64,000 bases of DNA from Roridomyces roridus (taxonomy: Eukaryota; Basidiomycota; Agaricomycetes; Agaricales; Mycenaceae). The position numbers and the translations under genes are program-made. The DNA is taken from NCBI GenBank assembly GCA_029378245.1, contig JARKIF010000080.1, forward strand, positions 86,330-150,329, given 5' to 3'. Positions 33,838 through 43,456 of the stretch are shown here, piece by piece (position 1 is the stretch's first letter; each line of letters opens with the position of its first letter). The notes beneath the pieces are model-generated. The model did no database searches. It was given only the letters and a program-made list of their open reading frames with translations, and was not told the origin of the DNA.

Positions 33838-36800
33838 TTACCCCCTCTCTAGGATCGACGTCCTCGTCGATGTCGACAAAACGATTTTCATCGTGAATAA
33901 ATAATTTCTTCTTTAAATATGGTTGGGACTCCTCCTTTGGGACGAATCTCTTGCATTCGCCGTCCCAAAATCCAGCCGGGAGCGTGGGTAGCGCCCTGAC
34001 GTCAATGCTGTGTTCCCTGTTATATTTATCCAACAGCTTCCTTGCATGCGTCAAGTTACGCGATGGTTCCCACGTCCTTTCTCCCATCGGATAATTCTTC
34101 CACTTTATTAAATATTGAAACCCGCGTCCCATCTTGCGGTGTTTCAGTATCTCCTCCACCTCGTACTCCTCTTCGCCGGATATGATTTTCGGCGGCGGCC
34201 GCTTCTCCCTTCGATTCTCGGGTGGTTCCGTATATGGTGTGAGAATCGCCTTGTTGAACACCGGATGTGACTTGTCCGTGCTCGGCAATTTCAACCTATA
34301 GGATGACGCTCCGACTTTCTCCAGGACCTCGTACGGCCCGAGCCTCCTATCTCCCAGCTTCTTTGAGGGTCTATCCGTCTGGATATTCGTCGCCTCAATC
34401 CAGACCTTGTCTCCCTTTTTAAATACCGGCGCTGGTCGCCGTCGTAGATTATATGTTTTTTCCATCGTTTTCTGTGTTTTTTCTAATGCCGCGGTTGCCT
34501 CATCGCGGATCTTTTTCATTTTCTTGCCGAACTCGTCGGCCGCCTCGTTCCTCGTTTCCACGGCGTTCTCGATCCCTTTCCAAGGGTGATAGCCGGTATT
34601 TAAATAGAACGGCAAGGCCTTCGTTGCTGAACTGGCCTTGTCGTTGTAACAGAACTCCGCCAGGGAGAGCCACTCGGCCCAGTCCGTCTGGTGATAATTG
34701 ATAAATATGCGGAGATATTTTTCGATCTCCTGGTTCATCCGTTCCGTCTGCCCGTCGGTTATCGGATGGTGTGCCGTACTCGGGTTCATTTCGATCCCCA
34801 GGATCTTATTGAGCTCCCTCATAAAGCCTCCTACATATCTCGGATCCCGATCCGAGATGATCTTTCGGGGTACCCCGTGATATCTAATCACACGGTCGCG
34901 TGTCAAACGCGCAACTCCTTCAGCTGTGATCTCCATGGTCGTGGGCTCCACGTGAATCATCTTGCTGAAAGTGTCCACCCAGACTTGAATCGCATTGTGG
35001 CCGTTGCTAATCGGCAGCGGCCCGATCAAGTCCATTGAAATGATCTGCCAGGGACCTTCCGCAATCTTGTGCGGGTTCAGCTTGCCCTGCTTGTGCCGAA
35101 GAACTCGTGACCTCTGACACGCTTCGCATGTTTTTACATACTCGGAAACATTGTTGCCGAGCTTCGGCCACCAGTAATTTCGTTCAACGAGTTCCTGGGT
35201 CCGGTTCCCTCCGGGGTGTCCCACGATTGCCGGATCGTGGTGGAGTCCAATAATTTTATTTCTAAGTTCCATGTTATGCGGAACGTAAATAAGGCCATTG
35301 TAGTACACAATGCCGTCCTCCTCCTCCCATCTAGGGAGCTTCTTCAATAAGGCAGACCTCACGCTGCCGTCCCTCTTGCGTTCCGATCGGATCTCTTCCA
35401 AAAGATCCTTCTCGACGCCTTCGAGCGTGATCTCCTGCGCTCGGAAATATTCGGGTTTAAGCAAGACAATTTCCTGATTATCTTCCTTCCCCTGGTCATG
35501 ATCCGCCCTGCGGGATAATAAATCGGCCTGCTTATTCAAAGCTCCGGGCCGGTGCCGTAACGAGAAGTCGTACTGCGACAACTCGATGATCCATCGTGCC
35601 TGCCGACGATTGATTTTCTGCGGCTTTTTGAAGTACTGGAGGTTCTTGTGATCCGTCAGAACCTCGAACGTGTGCCTTGCACCGAGTAGGAATTGCCTCC
35701 ACTCATCAAGAGCGAGCATGATTGCGAGCATTTCTTTGTCATAGATCTCGTAATTCCTTTCGGTATCGCTCATGCCGTGGGACATGAAAGCGACAGGCCT
35801 CCACACTCCTTCCTGGAGTTGGCTGAGCACTGCTCCAACTGCTCCGTCCGACGCATCGGCCTCAAGCCGATATTCCCCGTCGTCTGTTGGCAAAGCCAAT
35901 ACGACATCCTCTGCGATCCGTTCCTTCAACTTGTTGATCGCCGCCTCCTGTTCCGGTCCCCAGGACCACGCAACCTTCCCCGTCAGCTTAGTGAGGGGCC
36001 TGGCGATGTCGGCAAAGCCGCGGACAAATCGCCGATAAAAGTTAATAAAGCCCAGGAACGCCTGCACTTGCTTGACGTTCTTTGGCATGGGCCACTCCAT
36101 GATCCCTTTGATTTTCACCGGGTCCATCCGCATGGAGTTGTGGGAAATAATTACCCCGAGGTATTCGATCTCCGTCTTCTCGAATTCACATTTCTCGGGT
36201 TTCAAGAATAATTTATTCTTCTCTAACGTCTCCAGGACGCGTGACACCATCCGTCTATGCTCCTCCAGGGAGTCCGTGTAAATTAAGATGTCATCCAGGT
36301 AGACGATCACATGGCCCTCGTTGATGAGATCCCGAAGAATGTCGTTCATCATTGTTTGGAACGTGGCCGGTGAATTGGTCAACCCAAAGAACATCACGAG
36401 CGGCTCGAACAATCCCCGATTGGTCCGAAAAGCCGCTTTCCACTCATCTCCTTCTTTGATCCGTACGTTGTTGTAACCCCAACGTATGTCAAGCTTGGAG
36501 AAGAATCTTGCTCCTCGGAGTTTGTTGACCAGCTCCGAGATTAGAGGCAACGGGTACTTGTTCTTCACCGTCATCTCGTTGAGCTTCCGGTAATCCTGTA
36601 CCGGTCGAAGGGACCCGTCCTTCTTTTTAATAAAGAAAAATGCCGAGGCCATCGGCGACTTGGATGGTCTGATCCGTCCACTCTTGAGATTCTCTTCAAG
36701 AAACTCGTTCAGCTTTTCTTGTTCGCTTAACGAGAGTGGATAGATCTTGCAATCGACAGCCTTTGATCCGGGCTTTAGTTCGATCGCATGATCCCAAGGT

Positions 36801-37936
36801 CGCTTTTCCGGCAATGAGTCAAAAGACTCTTTTGCGAAAACCTTGACGTACTCCCGATATTGCTCCGGGATCTTGTCTTCCGTCAATTTTTCTTTTTCTA
36901 CCGAAGCCTGTTCGGCCATCTGCTGTGCCTGCGTTGCCTTGCTCCGCAGCTCCACAACAGGCGCGAAATCGACCAATAGGATCGATTCGCCTTCTTCCAC
37001 CGCTTCCTCCCGTGTGACACCTTTTCCGGCTTCTAGTCCGGTCATGCCACACTCAGCCGGACATCGGCTAAACTTCATCGTCTGGTCCCGCCAGTTGATC
37101 TCTGGGTTGTGTTTAAACAACCAGTCGTACCCAATGAACATACGTGCTTTGCCTAAGCCCGTGATCAGGAATTTTTGTCTTTCAACATGCGGGCCGATAG
37201 ACATGATCATTTCCACATAATGAGTGATCTTGCCTTTCGTGTTCTCGGTCCCGTCGGCATTCCTGGCCACAATCGGCATGTCGAGTTTTTTAAGCTCGAA
37301 GCCTTCGGCCTTGGCATAGTCCCTGTCCATGCACGTGGTGGTACACCCGTTGTCCAGCAACGCACGAATGGAACGTGTTTTCCCTGTGTCCAGTGTTTCC
37401 AGCTGGACTGCCACCAACATCTCGTGGTGGACACGTTGCCGTTGGAACTCACGCAGCTCCTGAGCCAAGCGTTGTTCCGTTTCTCCCATAGCACGGCGTG
37501 CGATCCATTGTGCAGCCTCCTTCTTTCTGAGACCAAATGGCACCCGTGTATGCTTAGGCGCTACCTCCTCTTTCGAGGATTGAGCCTCCGCGACATCGTC
37601 GCCCTTTTTCTTCTCACTATTTTTATCACTGGTTTGGGTTCCAGGGGCCTTTTTAAAAGCGCTCCAGCGCTTGTTCGCTGCATCCATGCGTTGATTTTTT
37701 AAATTACGTTTCCTATTCTGGTTCTCCAAGATACGTATTTTTTGTGGCTTTTGTACTTTGCCTACAAGAAATTCTTGTATACTACGTTGCAGGCTAGTTT
37801 TTTCTATATAATTTACAGGTACACTATTTTGCATATTGTTCATGCTGTCCGTAACCGCCTCTAGCGGTGTGAATTGTCCATGGATGATAGATACGGGAGG
37901 GCACACCGGTTCGGCCTTGACCGGGCGCCCTAGCAA
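33704..37936 (-). CDS. pol: Inner element Pol polyprotein (PR-RT-RH-IN-chromodomain)
   Basis: Uninterrupted frame of 1,410 codons with no start of its own, reached by -1 frameshift from gag. In order: a protease-like segment with ALLDNGCTTTCMDRDY near residue 195; reverse transcriptase (RPVQDYRKLNEMTVKNKYPL, FSKLDIRWGYNNVRI, active site YLDD near 548); RNase H (LEADASDGAVGAVLSQ, LTDHKNLQYFKKPQ); integrase zinc finger (H-x-H then CEACQRSR); integrase core (MDLIGPLPISNG, ISDRDPRY, and the Glu in TDGQTERMNQE); and a C-terminal chromodomain (YEVEEILKHRKMGRG, YLIKWKNYPMGERTWEP) that would guide integration to modified chromatin. Every catalytic block is complete. The protease triad carries Asn (DNG) where DSG or DTG is usual. 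The last residues are encoded inside the 3' LTR. Confidence 0.96.
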   Translation of the reverse strand: MLGRPVKAEPVCPPVSIIHGQFTPLEAVTDSMNNMQNSVPVNYIEKTSLQRSIQEFLVGKVQKPQKIRILENQNRKRNLKNQRMDAANKRWSAFKKAPGTQTSDKNSEKKKGDDVAEAQSSKEEVAPKHTRVPFGLRKKEAAQWIARRAMGETEQRLAQELREFQRQRVHHEMLVAVQLETLDTGKTRSIRALLDNGCTTTCMDRDYAKAEGFELKKLDMPIVARNADGTENTKGKITHYVEMIMSIGPHVERQKFLITGLGKARMFIGYDWLFKHNPEINWRDQTMKFSRCPAECGMTGLEAGKGVTREEAVEEGESILLVDFAPVVELRSKATQAQQMAEQASVEKEKLTEDKIPEQYREYVKVFAKESFDSLPEKRPWDHAIELKPGSKAVDCKIYPLSLSEQEKLNEFLEENLKSGRIRPSKSPMASAFFFIKKKDGSLRPVQDYRKLNEMTVKNKYPLPLISELVNKLRGARFFSKLDIRWGYNNVRIKEGDEWKAAFRTNRGLFEPLVMFFGLTNSPATFQTMMNDILRDLINEGHVIVYLDDILIYTDSLEEHRRMVSRVLETLEKNKLFLKPEKCEFEKTEIEYLGVIISHNSMRMDPVKIKGIMEWPMPKNVKQVQAFLGFINFYRRFVRGFADIARPLTKLTGKVAWSWGPEQEAAINKLKERIAEDVVLALPTDDGEYRLEADASDGAVGAVLSQLQEGVWRPVAFMSHGMSDTERNYEIYDKEMLAIMLALDEWRQFLLGARHTFEVLTDHKNLQYFKKPQKINRRQARWIIELSQYDFSLRHRPGALNKQADLLSRRADHDQGKEDNQEIVLLKPEYFRAQEITLEGVEKDLLEEIRSERKRDGSVRSALLKKLPRWEEEDGIVYYNGLIYVPHNMELRNKIIGLHHDPAIVGHPGGNRTQELVERNYWWPKLGNNVSEYVKTCEACQRSRVLRHKQGKLNPHKIAEGPWQIISMDLIGPLPISNGHNAIQVWVDTFSKMIHVEPTTMEITAEGVARLTRDRVIRYHGVPRKIISDRDPRYVGGFMRELNKILGIEMNPSTAHHPITDGQTERMNQEIEKYLRIFINYHQTDWAEWLSLAEFCYNDKASSATKALPFYLNTGYHPWKGIENAVETRNEAADEFGKKMKKIRDEATAALEKTQKTMEKTYNLRRRPAPVFKKGDKVWIEATNIQTDRPSKKLGDRRLGPYEVLEKVGASSYRLKLPSTDKSHPVFNKAILTPYTEPPENRREKRPPPKIISGEEEYEVEEILKHRKMGRGFQYLIKWKNYPMGERTWEPSRNLTHARKLLDKYNREHSIDVRALPTLPAGFWDGECKRFVPKEESQPYLKKKLFIHDENRFVDIDEDVDPREGVMSRADLFAHVTTPNKPDKHWRRTALKSWEPRLDRIEEEAEEDII

Positions 37937-39036
37937 AAACCCTTCTCACGGAGGATGGCGGCCAACACCTGCAGATCCTCCTGAGAATAATCATCGGTCT
38001 TGATCGACCGGATATTGAACTTCTTTTTGGGAGGCTCCGGGCACTCCCGCTTCATGTGGCCCTCCTTGCCACAGTTGTAACATTTGAACACGGCCTGCCG
38101 CGTTCGATCGACGTCCATCGGCGCCGGGTTTCCGGGAGTGACCCGAGTCGCCAGATGGGGGGCTGTCCCCTGGGGTCTAGGCGGCGGCACCAGTGCCGTG
38201 GCCTTGGGGAACTTGGGCGGCGGCTGCTGCTGCGCCGGCGTCCAAAACATTCCACCTCCCGCTCCCCAGCGAGAGTTGATGAGCTTCCCGCGCTCAATGA
38301 TGCCGTTGATTGTCATCAACCGGCTTTTCAATCCGGGGTAGGTCCCCGGGATCTCGACGCCACCAGCGTACAGCTGTTTGCGTACCTGGTCCGAGACCAG
38401 GATTTCCAGTGCTTGGCACAAAAAGGTGTCGTGCAGCACATTTCCGGGCGCGTAGCCCGCCTGCTCCGCGTTCAGCTCGAACGACTGGAGGAAGTCGGCC
38501 AGGGTGGACGTTCCCTGCCGAGTGTTCATCAGGCGCAACAGCGCCGTCTCCTTGACGTTCTGATCCGCGAACGTCGACTCCAACTCCGTTATAAACTCCT
38601 CGAAGGAGGGACGGAGTTGACCAAGGCGTAAATGCTTCGCCTTCCAGTTCCGTGACCAGTTGGCGGCCGGACACGGAGAACTCTTTTCGTCGCCCAGCAA
38701 CGAGAGCACGAAGAAAATACGTCTATGATCCATATTAAAATCGTGTTCGTATGCCACAAGGTAGGTCGTGACACTGTCGATCCAAGTTTCCCACTTGGAT
38801 TTGTCGTTGCCGTCAAACGGCGGGGGAAGCCGGGCCAGCGTCATCCTTGCTGGTGCCGGGCGTGGGGGGAGGGCCTGAAGTAACTCAGTCAGGCCATGCT
38901 GGGCGGGGATGGAATCGGGTCGGGTGGGAAGAGGGCGAGGGGGAGAGCGGGTAGGAGGGCGGGATGGGTAAATTTGGGGGTGGGGGGAGTAGACCGCCTG
39001 AGGCTGGTCGTAATGGATGGGACTGCCGTGATGGGA
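37930..39036 (-). CDS. gag: Inner element Gag
   Basis: Capsid-nucleocapsid protein of the inner chromovirus, packaging its RNA in cytoplasmic particles. The first in-frame ATG is at 39036 (MSHHGSPIHYDQPQ), and the frame stays open upstream to about 39,249 without ATG. A Pro-rich N-terminus leads to a capsid region (LARLPPPFDGNDKSKWETWI, ETALLRLMNTRQGTSTLADF, FELNAEQAGYAPGN). One CCHC knuckle, CYNCGKEGHMKREC, lies about 35 residues before the end. It ends REKGFC with TAG at 37930-37932, inside the start of the pol frame. About 368 residues. Confidence 0.93.
   Translation of the reverse strand, partial: SHHGSPIHYDQPQAVYSPHPQIYPSRPPTRSPPRPLPTRPDSIPAQHGLTELLQALPPRPAPARMTLARLPPPFDGNDKSKWETWIDSVTTYLVAYEHDFNMDHRRIFFVLSLLGDEKSSPCPAANWSRNWKAKHLRLGQLRPSFEEFITELESTFADQNVKETALLRLMNTRQGTSTLADFLQSFELNAEQAGYAPGNVLHDTFLCQALEILVSDQVRKQLYAGGVEIPGTYPGLKSRLMTINGIIERGKLINSRWGAGGGMFWTPAQQQPPPKFPKATALVPPPRPQGTAPHLATRVTPGNPAPMDVDRTRQAVFKCYNCGKEGHMKRECPEPPKKKFNIRSIKTDDYSQEDLQVLAAILREKGFC
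37936..37942 (-). promoter_or_regulatory. -1 ribosomal frameshift slippery site between gag and pol
   Basis: On the minus strand the gag frame reads AAG GGT TTT TGC TAG. G GGT TTT is a canonical X-XXY-YYZ heptamer two codons before the gag stop, and pol is in the -1 frame exactly from here. Family layout and sequence agree. A downstream RNA structure was not evaluated. Confidence 0.8.
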
Positions 39037-39542
39037 CATGGCAGGGGCGGCGGTGTGGAAGGTGTGGTGGGTGGTGGAGGAAACAGCCAAGAGTTGGTCT
39101 GCTACGGAGTTGGCTTCACGGCTAGAGGTGCCGGAAGAGGAAGATGATGGTGCGCGAAACGCCGTCGCGGCTTGGGTAGGAGCGGCACGAAGCCGGTGGT
39201 GGGTTTCTCGGTCGTAACGCTTGCCGATAGAACAGACCCGGGCCTTCTACGACTCTCCCGGTATCTGCGCGAGGGTACTCTCCGAAGATTGCCACCCGAA
39301 CGCCAACGTCTGCTATTGTGCGGGGACGGACTCAACGTTTCCCGTAGCACAGCGACTGTCTATCAAAATAGTTCGACCAGAGATTGGCGCTTGTTTAACG
39401 TCGCGATTTAACGACGTGACGCTTGTGGTATGAGTGGATCTTCAATTACGAGAATCCAAGTAGTGGGGGAGGGACGCCGAGGCGTATGGAAAGGATAGGT
39501 CGGGGGGGGAGGTAAGAGTGGTATGAGGGTAGACTTTTATTA

Positions 39543-40017
39543 TGTCACGACAAGACTTGTTTCACGCGTCCAACAGCGGTAAGATGCTGTGGATTGGGTA
39601 GTGCGCTACTAAAGCTCGTAAAATGAACTGAATAAAAGTCTAGGAGAGGGTACAGAATATGACGACTAGCTACTGCTTTTATACTATGAGGAATAGATCT
39701 ACGATGCTACACTAATTGTCCTGGTGTCCAACATGCGCTATTGTCCCGCGCCTTTGTCTTCTCCTATTGTCGTGTCTCCACCGTGTCCTTCATAGAAGCC
39801 TGTCATGATCGGACAGTTCACTGATCGGAAACTCCTTCCCACATCCATGCTGTCGTTCATAAATATGAAACTATCCCACGTCTTTAAATAATGTCTTCCT
39901 CGGCTTCTTCCTCAATCCGATCGAGACGGGGTTCCCAGGACTTTAACGCTGTACGGCGCCAATGCTTATCTGGTTTATTTGGCGTTGTCACGTGCGCAAA
40001 TAGGTCAGCGCGTGACA
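39543..40017 (-). repeat. 5' LTR of the inner retrotransposon
   Basis: 475 bp, one difference from 33363-33837. On the minus strand it should carry the element's promoter. On the plus strand an ATG at 39891 is open in frame into the outer element's pol remnant, giving a fused frame to 42107. Confidence 0.96.
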
Positions 40018-43000
40018 CTCTGCGTCACTTGATTGGGAAGATCTGCCATGTTTATGTGGATTATATCATTATCTGGTCTGACTCTCTTGAAGAGCACCGG
40101 AAAAATGTTGAACTGGTCATTGAAGCCCTTCATGCAGCCAAGCTGTATTGCAATCCTCGTAAATCCCAACTTTTTGCCACAGAAGTTTCCTTCTTGGGTC
40201 ATACTATATCTGCCCAAGGAATCTTTGCAGACCCGAAGAAGGTTGAGCGAATTGTTCAATGGCCTCAACCCAGATCTGCCAGCGATGTCCGGGGTTTTCT
40301 TGGATTGGTTCGATATATTGCAACCTTCCTGCACAATCTTGCAGAGCATACATCTGTTCTCACACCTCTTACGACAAAGGAGGCGGAGAAGTCTTTTCCT
40401 CTCTGGACAGAGACTCATCAACAGGCATTCCAAGCCATCAAGGATATTGTCATTGGACGTGACTGTCTAACTGTTATTGACTATGACGACCCAACCAAGA
40501 CAATCTTTGTCACTACAGACGCTAGTGACCGCCGCACTGGTGCTGTGTTGAGCTTTGGGGAAACTTGGGAAACTGCCCGTCCTGTTGCCTTTGACTCCTA
40601 CCAATTGAATGCTGCAGAAAAGAATTACCCTGTCCACGAGAAGGAGCTTCTTGCAATTGTCAAGGCACTGAAGAAGTGGAGAAGCTCTTTGCTCAATGTC
40701 CACTTCAAAGTGATGACAGATCACCGAACACTGGAATACTTCCAGGCACAGAAGGATATGTCTCGCCGTCAATCCCGTTGGGCCATGTACATGGCTGACT
40801 TTGACTATGAAATTCACTATGTCAAAGGAGAGAGCAATTTTGTTGCAGATGCACTGTCTCGATTACCTGACTCTGAGAATGTGGATTTGAAACTCACACC
40901 AATGGTTGCAGCAGCGTTGCTTTCACAGACTCATCTGCCCCAGAGAGATTGCATCCCAGCTGCTGCTGGAACTCTCAACATTACTGCAGATGAAGAGTTT
41001 CTACGTCGGATCACCGCCGCGTACGAGACAGACGAGTTCACCAGGCAGCTTGAGGCTGGTATTGCCAATGGCAGTGTTGCAGGTGTCCGCAGAAGTCCAG
41101 GACAAAACTTGGTGTACATTGGGGACAGACTGGTCATCCCAAAGGATCTCAAGGTTCGAGAGCTTCTCTATCATCTAGCCCATGATGCTCTGGGACACTT
41201 TGGATTTACAAAGAGCTATGCTGCCTTGCGAAATTCATTCTACTGGCTAAACATGAGGCGTGACCTTGAGGATGCATACATTCCCTCATGTGTTGACTGC
41301 CAACGCAACAAGAGTAGAACAAAGAAGCCTACTGGACCACTTCATCCCCTACCTGTCCCTGATGGACGTTTTGAAGAAGTTGCCTTGGATTTTGTTGGTC
41401 CTTTGCCCAGTGATGATGGCTTTGACATGATTCTCACAATGACAGACCTCATGGGTGCGGATGTACAGATTGCCCCTGTACATTCTACTGACACTGTGGA
41501 GCAAACTGCACTGGTTGTATTCAACAGCTGGTATTGTGAAAATGGCCTGATGAAAAGCCTGATTTCTGACCGGGACAAAGCCTTTACATCCAAGCTCTGG
41601 GAAGCCTTGCACAAGCTCACCGGTGTAAAACTGAAGATGTCTACATCTTATCATCCCGAGACTGATGGGAGCAGTGAGCGGACCAACAAAACTGTTGTTC
41701 AGGCCATCCGCTACCATGTTGATCGGAACCAGAAGGGATGGCGTGCTTCACTACCACGTGTGCGCTTTGCTATCATGAATTCCCTGAATGCATCCACGGG
41801 ATTTTCACCTTTTCAGTTGAAGTCTGGCCACTCTCCCCGGATCATCCCAGCTCTTGCACCTCCCATCGGTAATGAAACTGCAGATGATATGGATGCACGA
41901 TCTCTGATCAAGAAGCTTGAACTGGATGTTCAAACCGCTCAGGACAGCCTGGCTGCAGCTAAAGTCAGACAAGCATATGTAATGTCCGTGCCGGAGGATA
42001 GGACAAAGGGCCGGAACCAGAGGTCGGAGGTCGGAGGGTCGGAGGTCGGAGGGTCGGAGGTCGGAGGGTCGGAGGTCGGGGGACCGTGGGATGATGACCG
42101 AAGGTGATCCGGATGAGGTGAACGCTACTCGGAGGGAGAGCGCACCAACCACTTGACTTCCGAGAGAGGATTACTCGGAGACTAGATGGCACAGAGGAGT
42201 TGTGGAGGCAACACACGTTAATTAACTACTGACGTACATCACAATCGTATGTCCTATTTATACTAAGTAAGTATGACACGACCTAATGGAGTCAGAAGTA
42301 TGAAAGACAATAAGCTCTATACTACAACAATAAGAGAGAAGAAGATAAAGATAATCACAATAAGGGAAACGCTCAGAAGAACTTCATTGCGTGAAAACCC
42401 TATAGGATTGTGCAATACGAACAGATCGGATGCATCAAGGTCGGAATGTCCGGATCAGTCGGAAATGATCCGAACCGGAGGAGTCGGAAGGTCCAAGGGA
42501 GAGTCGGGAGAGTTGGACATGCATGGATATAACAACGTAAGATTGTGCAATATGACGTGATCGAATGCATCTTGGATGGAAGAGGCCGGAAGGTCGGAGG
42601 GACCGGAGGGCCCAGAGGGATCGGAGGGCCCGGAGGGATCGGAGGGCCTCGGATCGAAGTCGGGATGACATGGATATAACAGCATATCATGCAAATATGC
42701 ACCGTGCCCCTGAAGATGTTTACAAAGTTGGAGACCGAGTCATGCTCTCTACCCAGAATTGCCGTCGGGATTACAAGAGGGCTGGCACCAAGAGAGTTGC
42801 CAAGTTCATGCCTCGGGATGATGGGCCATATGAAGTGGTGAAGGCCTTTCCCGAACGCTCAGAGTACACCTTGAAGCTGCCCAACAATCCACAACTATTT
42901 CCGGGATTCCATGCTCACCTACTCAAACGTCACATCCCTAATGACCCTAAGCTCTTCCCGGGTAGGGAACCAGGACGTCCAGGTCCAGTAATTACACCTG

Positions 43001-43176
43001 ATGGTGCAGTGGAATGGACTGTTGAGAAGATTCTGGATGAGCGCAAGTGGGGACGTGGTAAACAATACCTGGTGCGCTGGGAAGGATATGGCCCAGAATG
43101 GGACGAGTGGGTGCCTGCTCGAGAGATGAAGGACACAATTGCCCTGGATGTGTGGGAAGAGGAAGAAGATTCCTAA
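40018..43176 (+). pseudogene. Outer element pol, 3' portion, split by a solo LTR
   Basis: Direct continuation of the reverse transcriptase frame that stopped at 33362. The catalytic motif reads HVYVDYIIIW, with Tyr in place of the second Asp of the usual YVDD. Then FLGHTISAQGIFADPKKVER, RNase H (FVTTDASDRRTGAVLSFGET, DHRTLEYFQAQKDMSRRQSR), and the integrase zinc finger (HDALGHFGF, CVDCQRNKS). The integrase core follows (LDFVGPLPSDDGFD, ISDRDKAF, HPETDGSSERTNK). At KVRQAY the frame enters a solo LTR (41978-42681) and stops at 42107. It resumes at 42682 with HANMHRAPEDVYKVGDRVML and a chromodomain (EKILDERKWGRGKQYLVRWE, YGPEWDEWVPA), ending TAA at 43176. Multiple lesions make it dead. Confidence 0.92.
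41973..42686. mobile_element. Solo LTR of a third retrotransposon
   Basis: 704 bp (41978-42681) with TGTAATGTCC...ATATAACA ends and 5-bp duplications GCATA at 41973-41977 and 42682-42686. It shares no sequence with the two other LTR families here. Its left third holds tandem GGAGGTCGGAGGGTC-like repeats, and its right third GGATCGGAGGGCC-like repeats. Two similar segments (ATTGTGCAATAC...GATCGGATGCATC and ATTGTGCAATATG...GATCGAATGCATC) show an internal duplication. A solo LTR is the expected result of LTR-LTR recombination. Confidence 0.85.
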
Positions 43177-43206
43177 CTCATTCAAAATTTTCAAAACGGG
43201 GGAGGG

Positions 43207-43451
43207 TGTAAGTCTGCCACTTACTACTTATGGACTCAGAGTGATTCAACATCACTGATGTATGATACGAGTATTTATACCTTTCCCATCTTTGTAGTTA
43301 TTTATCTAGCCTCTTACTTACACCACCACAATCTAGGTTCCTATTTCTTCTTCCTGTATTTATCTAGCCTCTTACTTACACCACCACAATCTAGATCACT
43401 GTTCTTGTCTTTCTGTCTGAATTAGTGAGGACGCAATCCAGCGTCCTTTCA
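43207..43451 (+). repeat. 3' LTR of the outer retrotransposon
   Basis: 245 bp, identical by eye to 30669-30913, followed by the target duplication CTTCT at 43452-43456. Confidence 0.95.
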
Positions 43452-43456
43452 CTTCT

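Larger units (their letters stand above)
33358..40022 (-). mobile_element. Inner Ty3 chromovirus LTR retrotransposon, structurally complete
   Basis: Inserted antisense into the outer element's reverse transcriptase gene. LTRs of 475 bp lie at 33363-33837 and 39543-40017, with inverted termini TGTCACG/CGTGACA. By eye they differ at one base (C at 33480, T at 39660). The target duplication CTCTG lies at 33358-33362 and 40018-40022. The element is 6,655 bp, with gag (39036-37930) and pol (37936-33704) on the minus strand. The purine tract AGAGAGGGGGTAA abuts the 3' LTR (33838-33850). All features of an autonomous element are present. Confidence 0.97.
30664..43456 (+). mobile_element. Outer Ty3 chromovirus-type LTR retrotransposon, twice interrupted
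   Basis: 245-bp LTRs at 30669-30913 and 43207-43451, starting TGTAAGTCTG and ending CCTTTCA, are identical by eye. The flanking 5-bp duplication is CTTCT (30664-30668 and 43452-43456). A purine tract AAAACGGGGGAGGG lies directly before the right LTR. Without the nested insertions the element would be about 5.4 kb. Its gag-pol is broken by another retrotransposon at 33362/40018, by a solo LTR at 41977/42682, and by point lesions. Confidence 0.95.

Noticed and set aside
35693..36211. Plus-strand frame of 172 codons over the inner pol
   Set aside because: Antisense shadow of the RT/RNase H coding region.
38056..38631. Plus-strand frame of 191 codons over the inner gag
   Set aside because: Antisense to gag, whose CCHC knuckle and position in the element fix the strand.
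42400..42702. Minus-strand Pro-Ser repeat frames (PPIPPGPPIPLGPP type)
   Set aside because: Artefact of reading the solo LTR's GGATCGGAGGGCC repeats in antisense.
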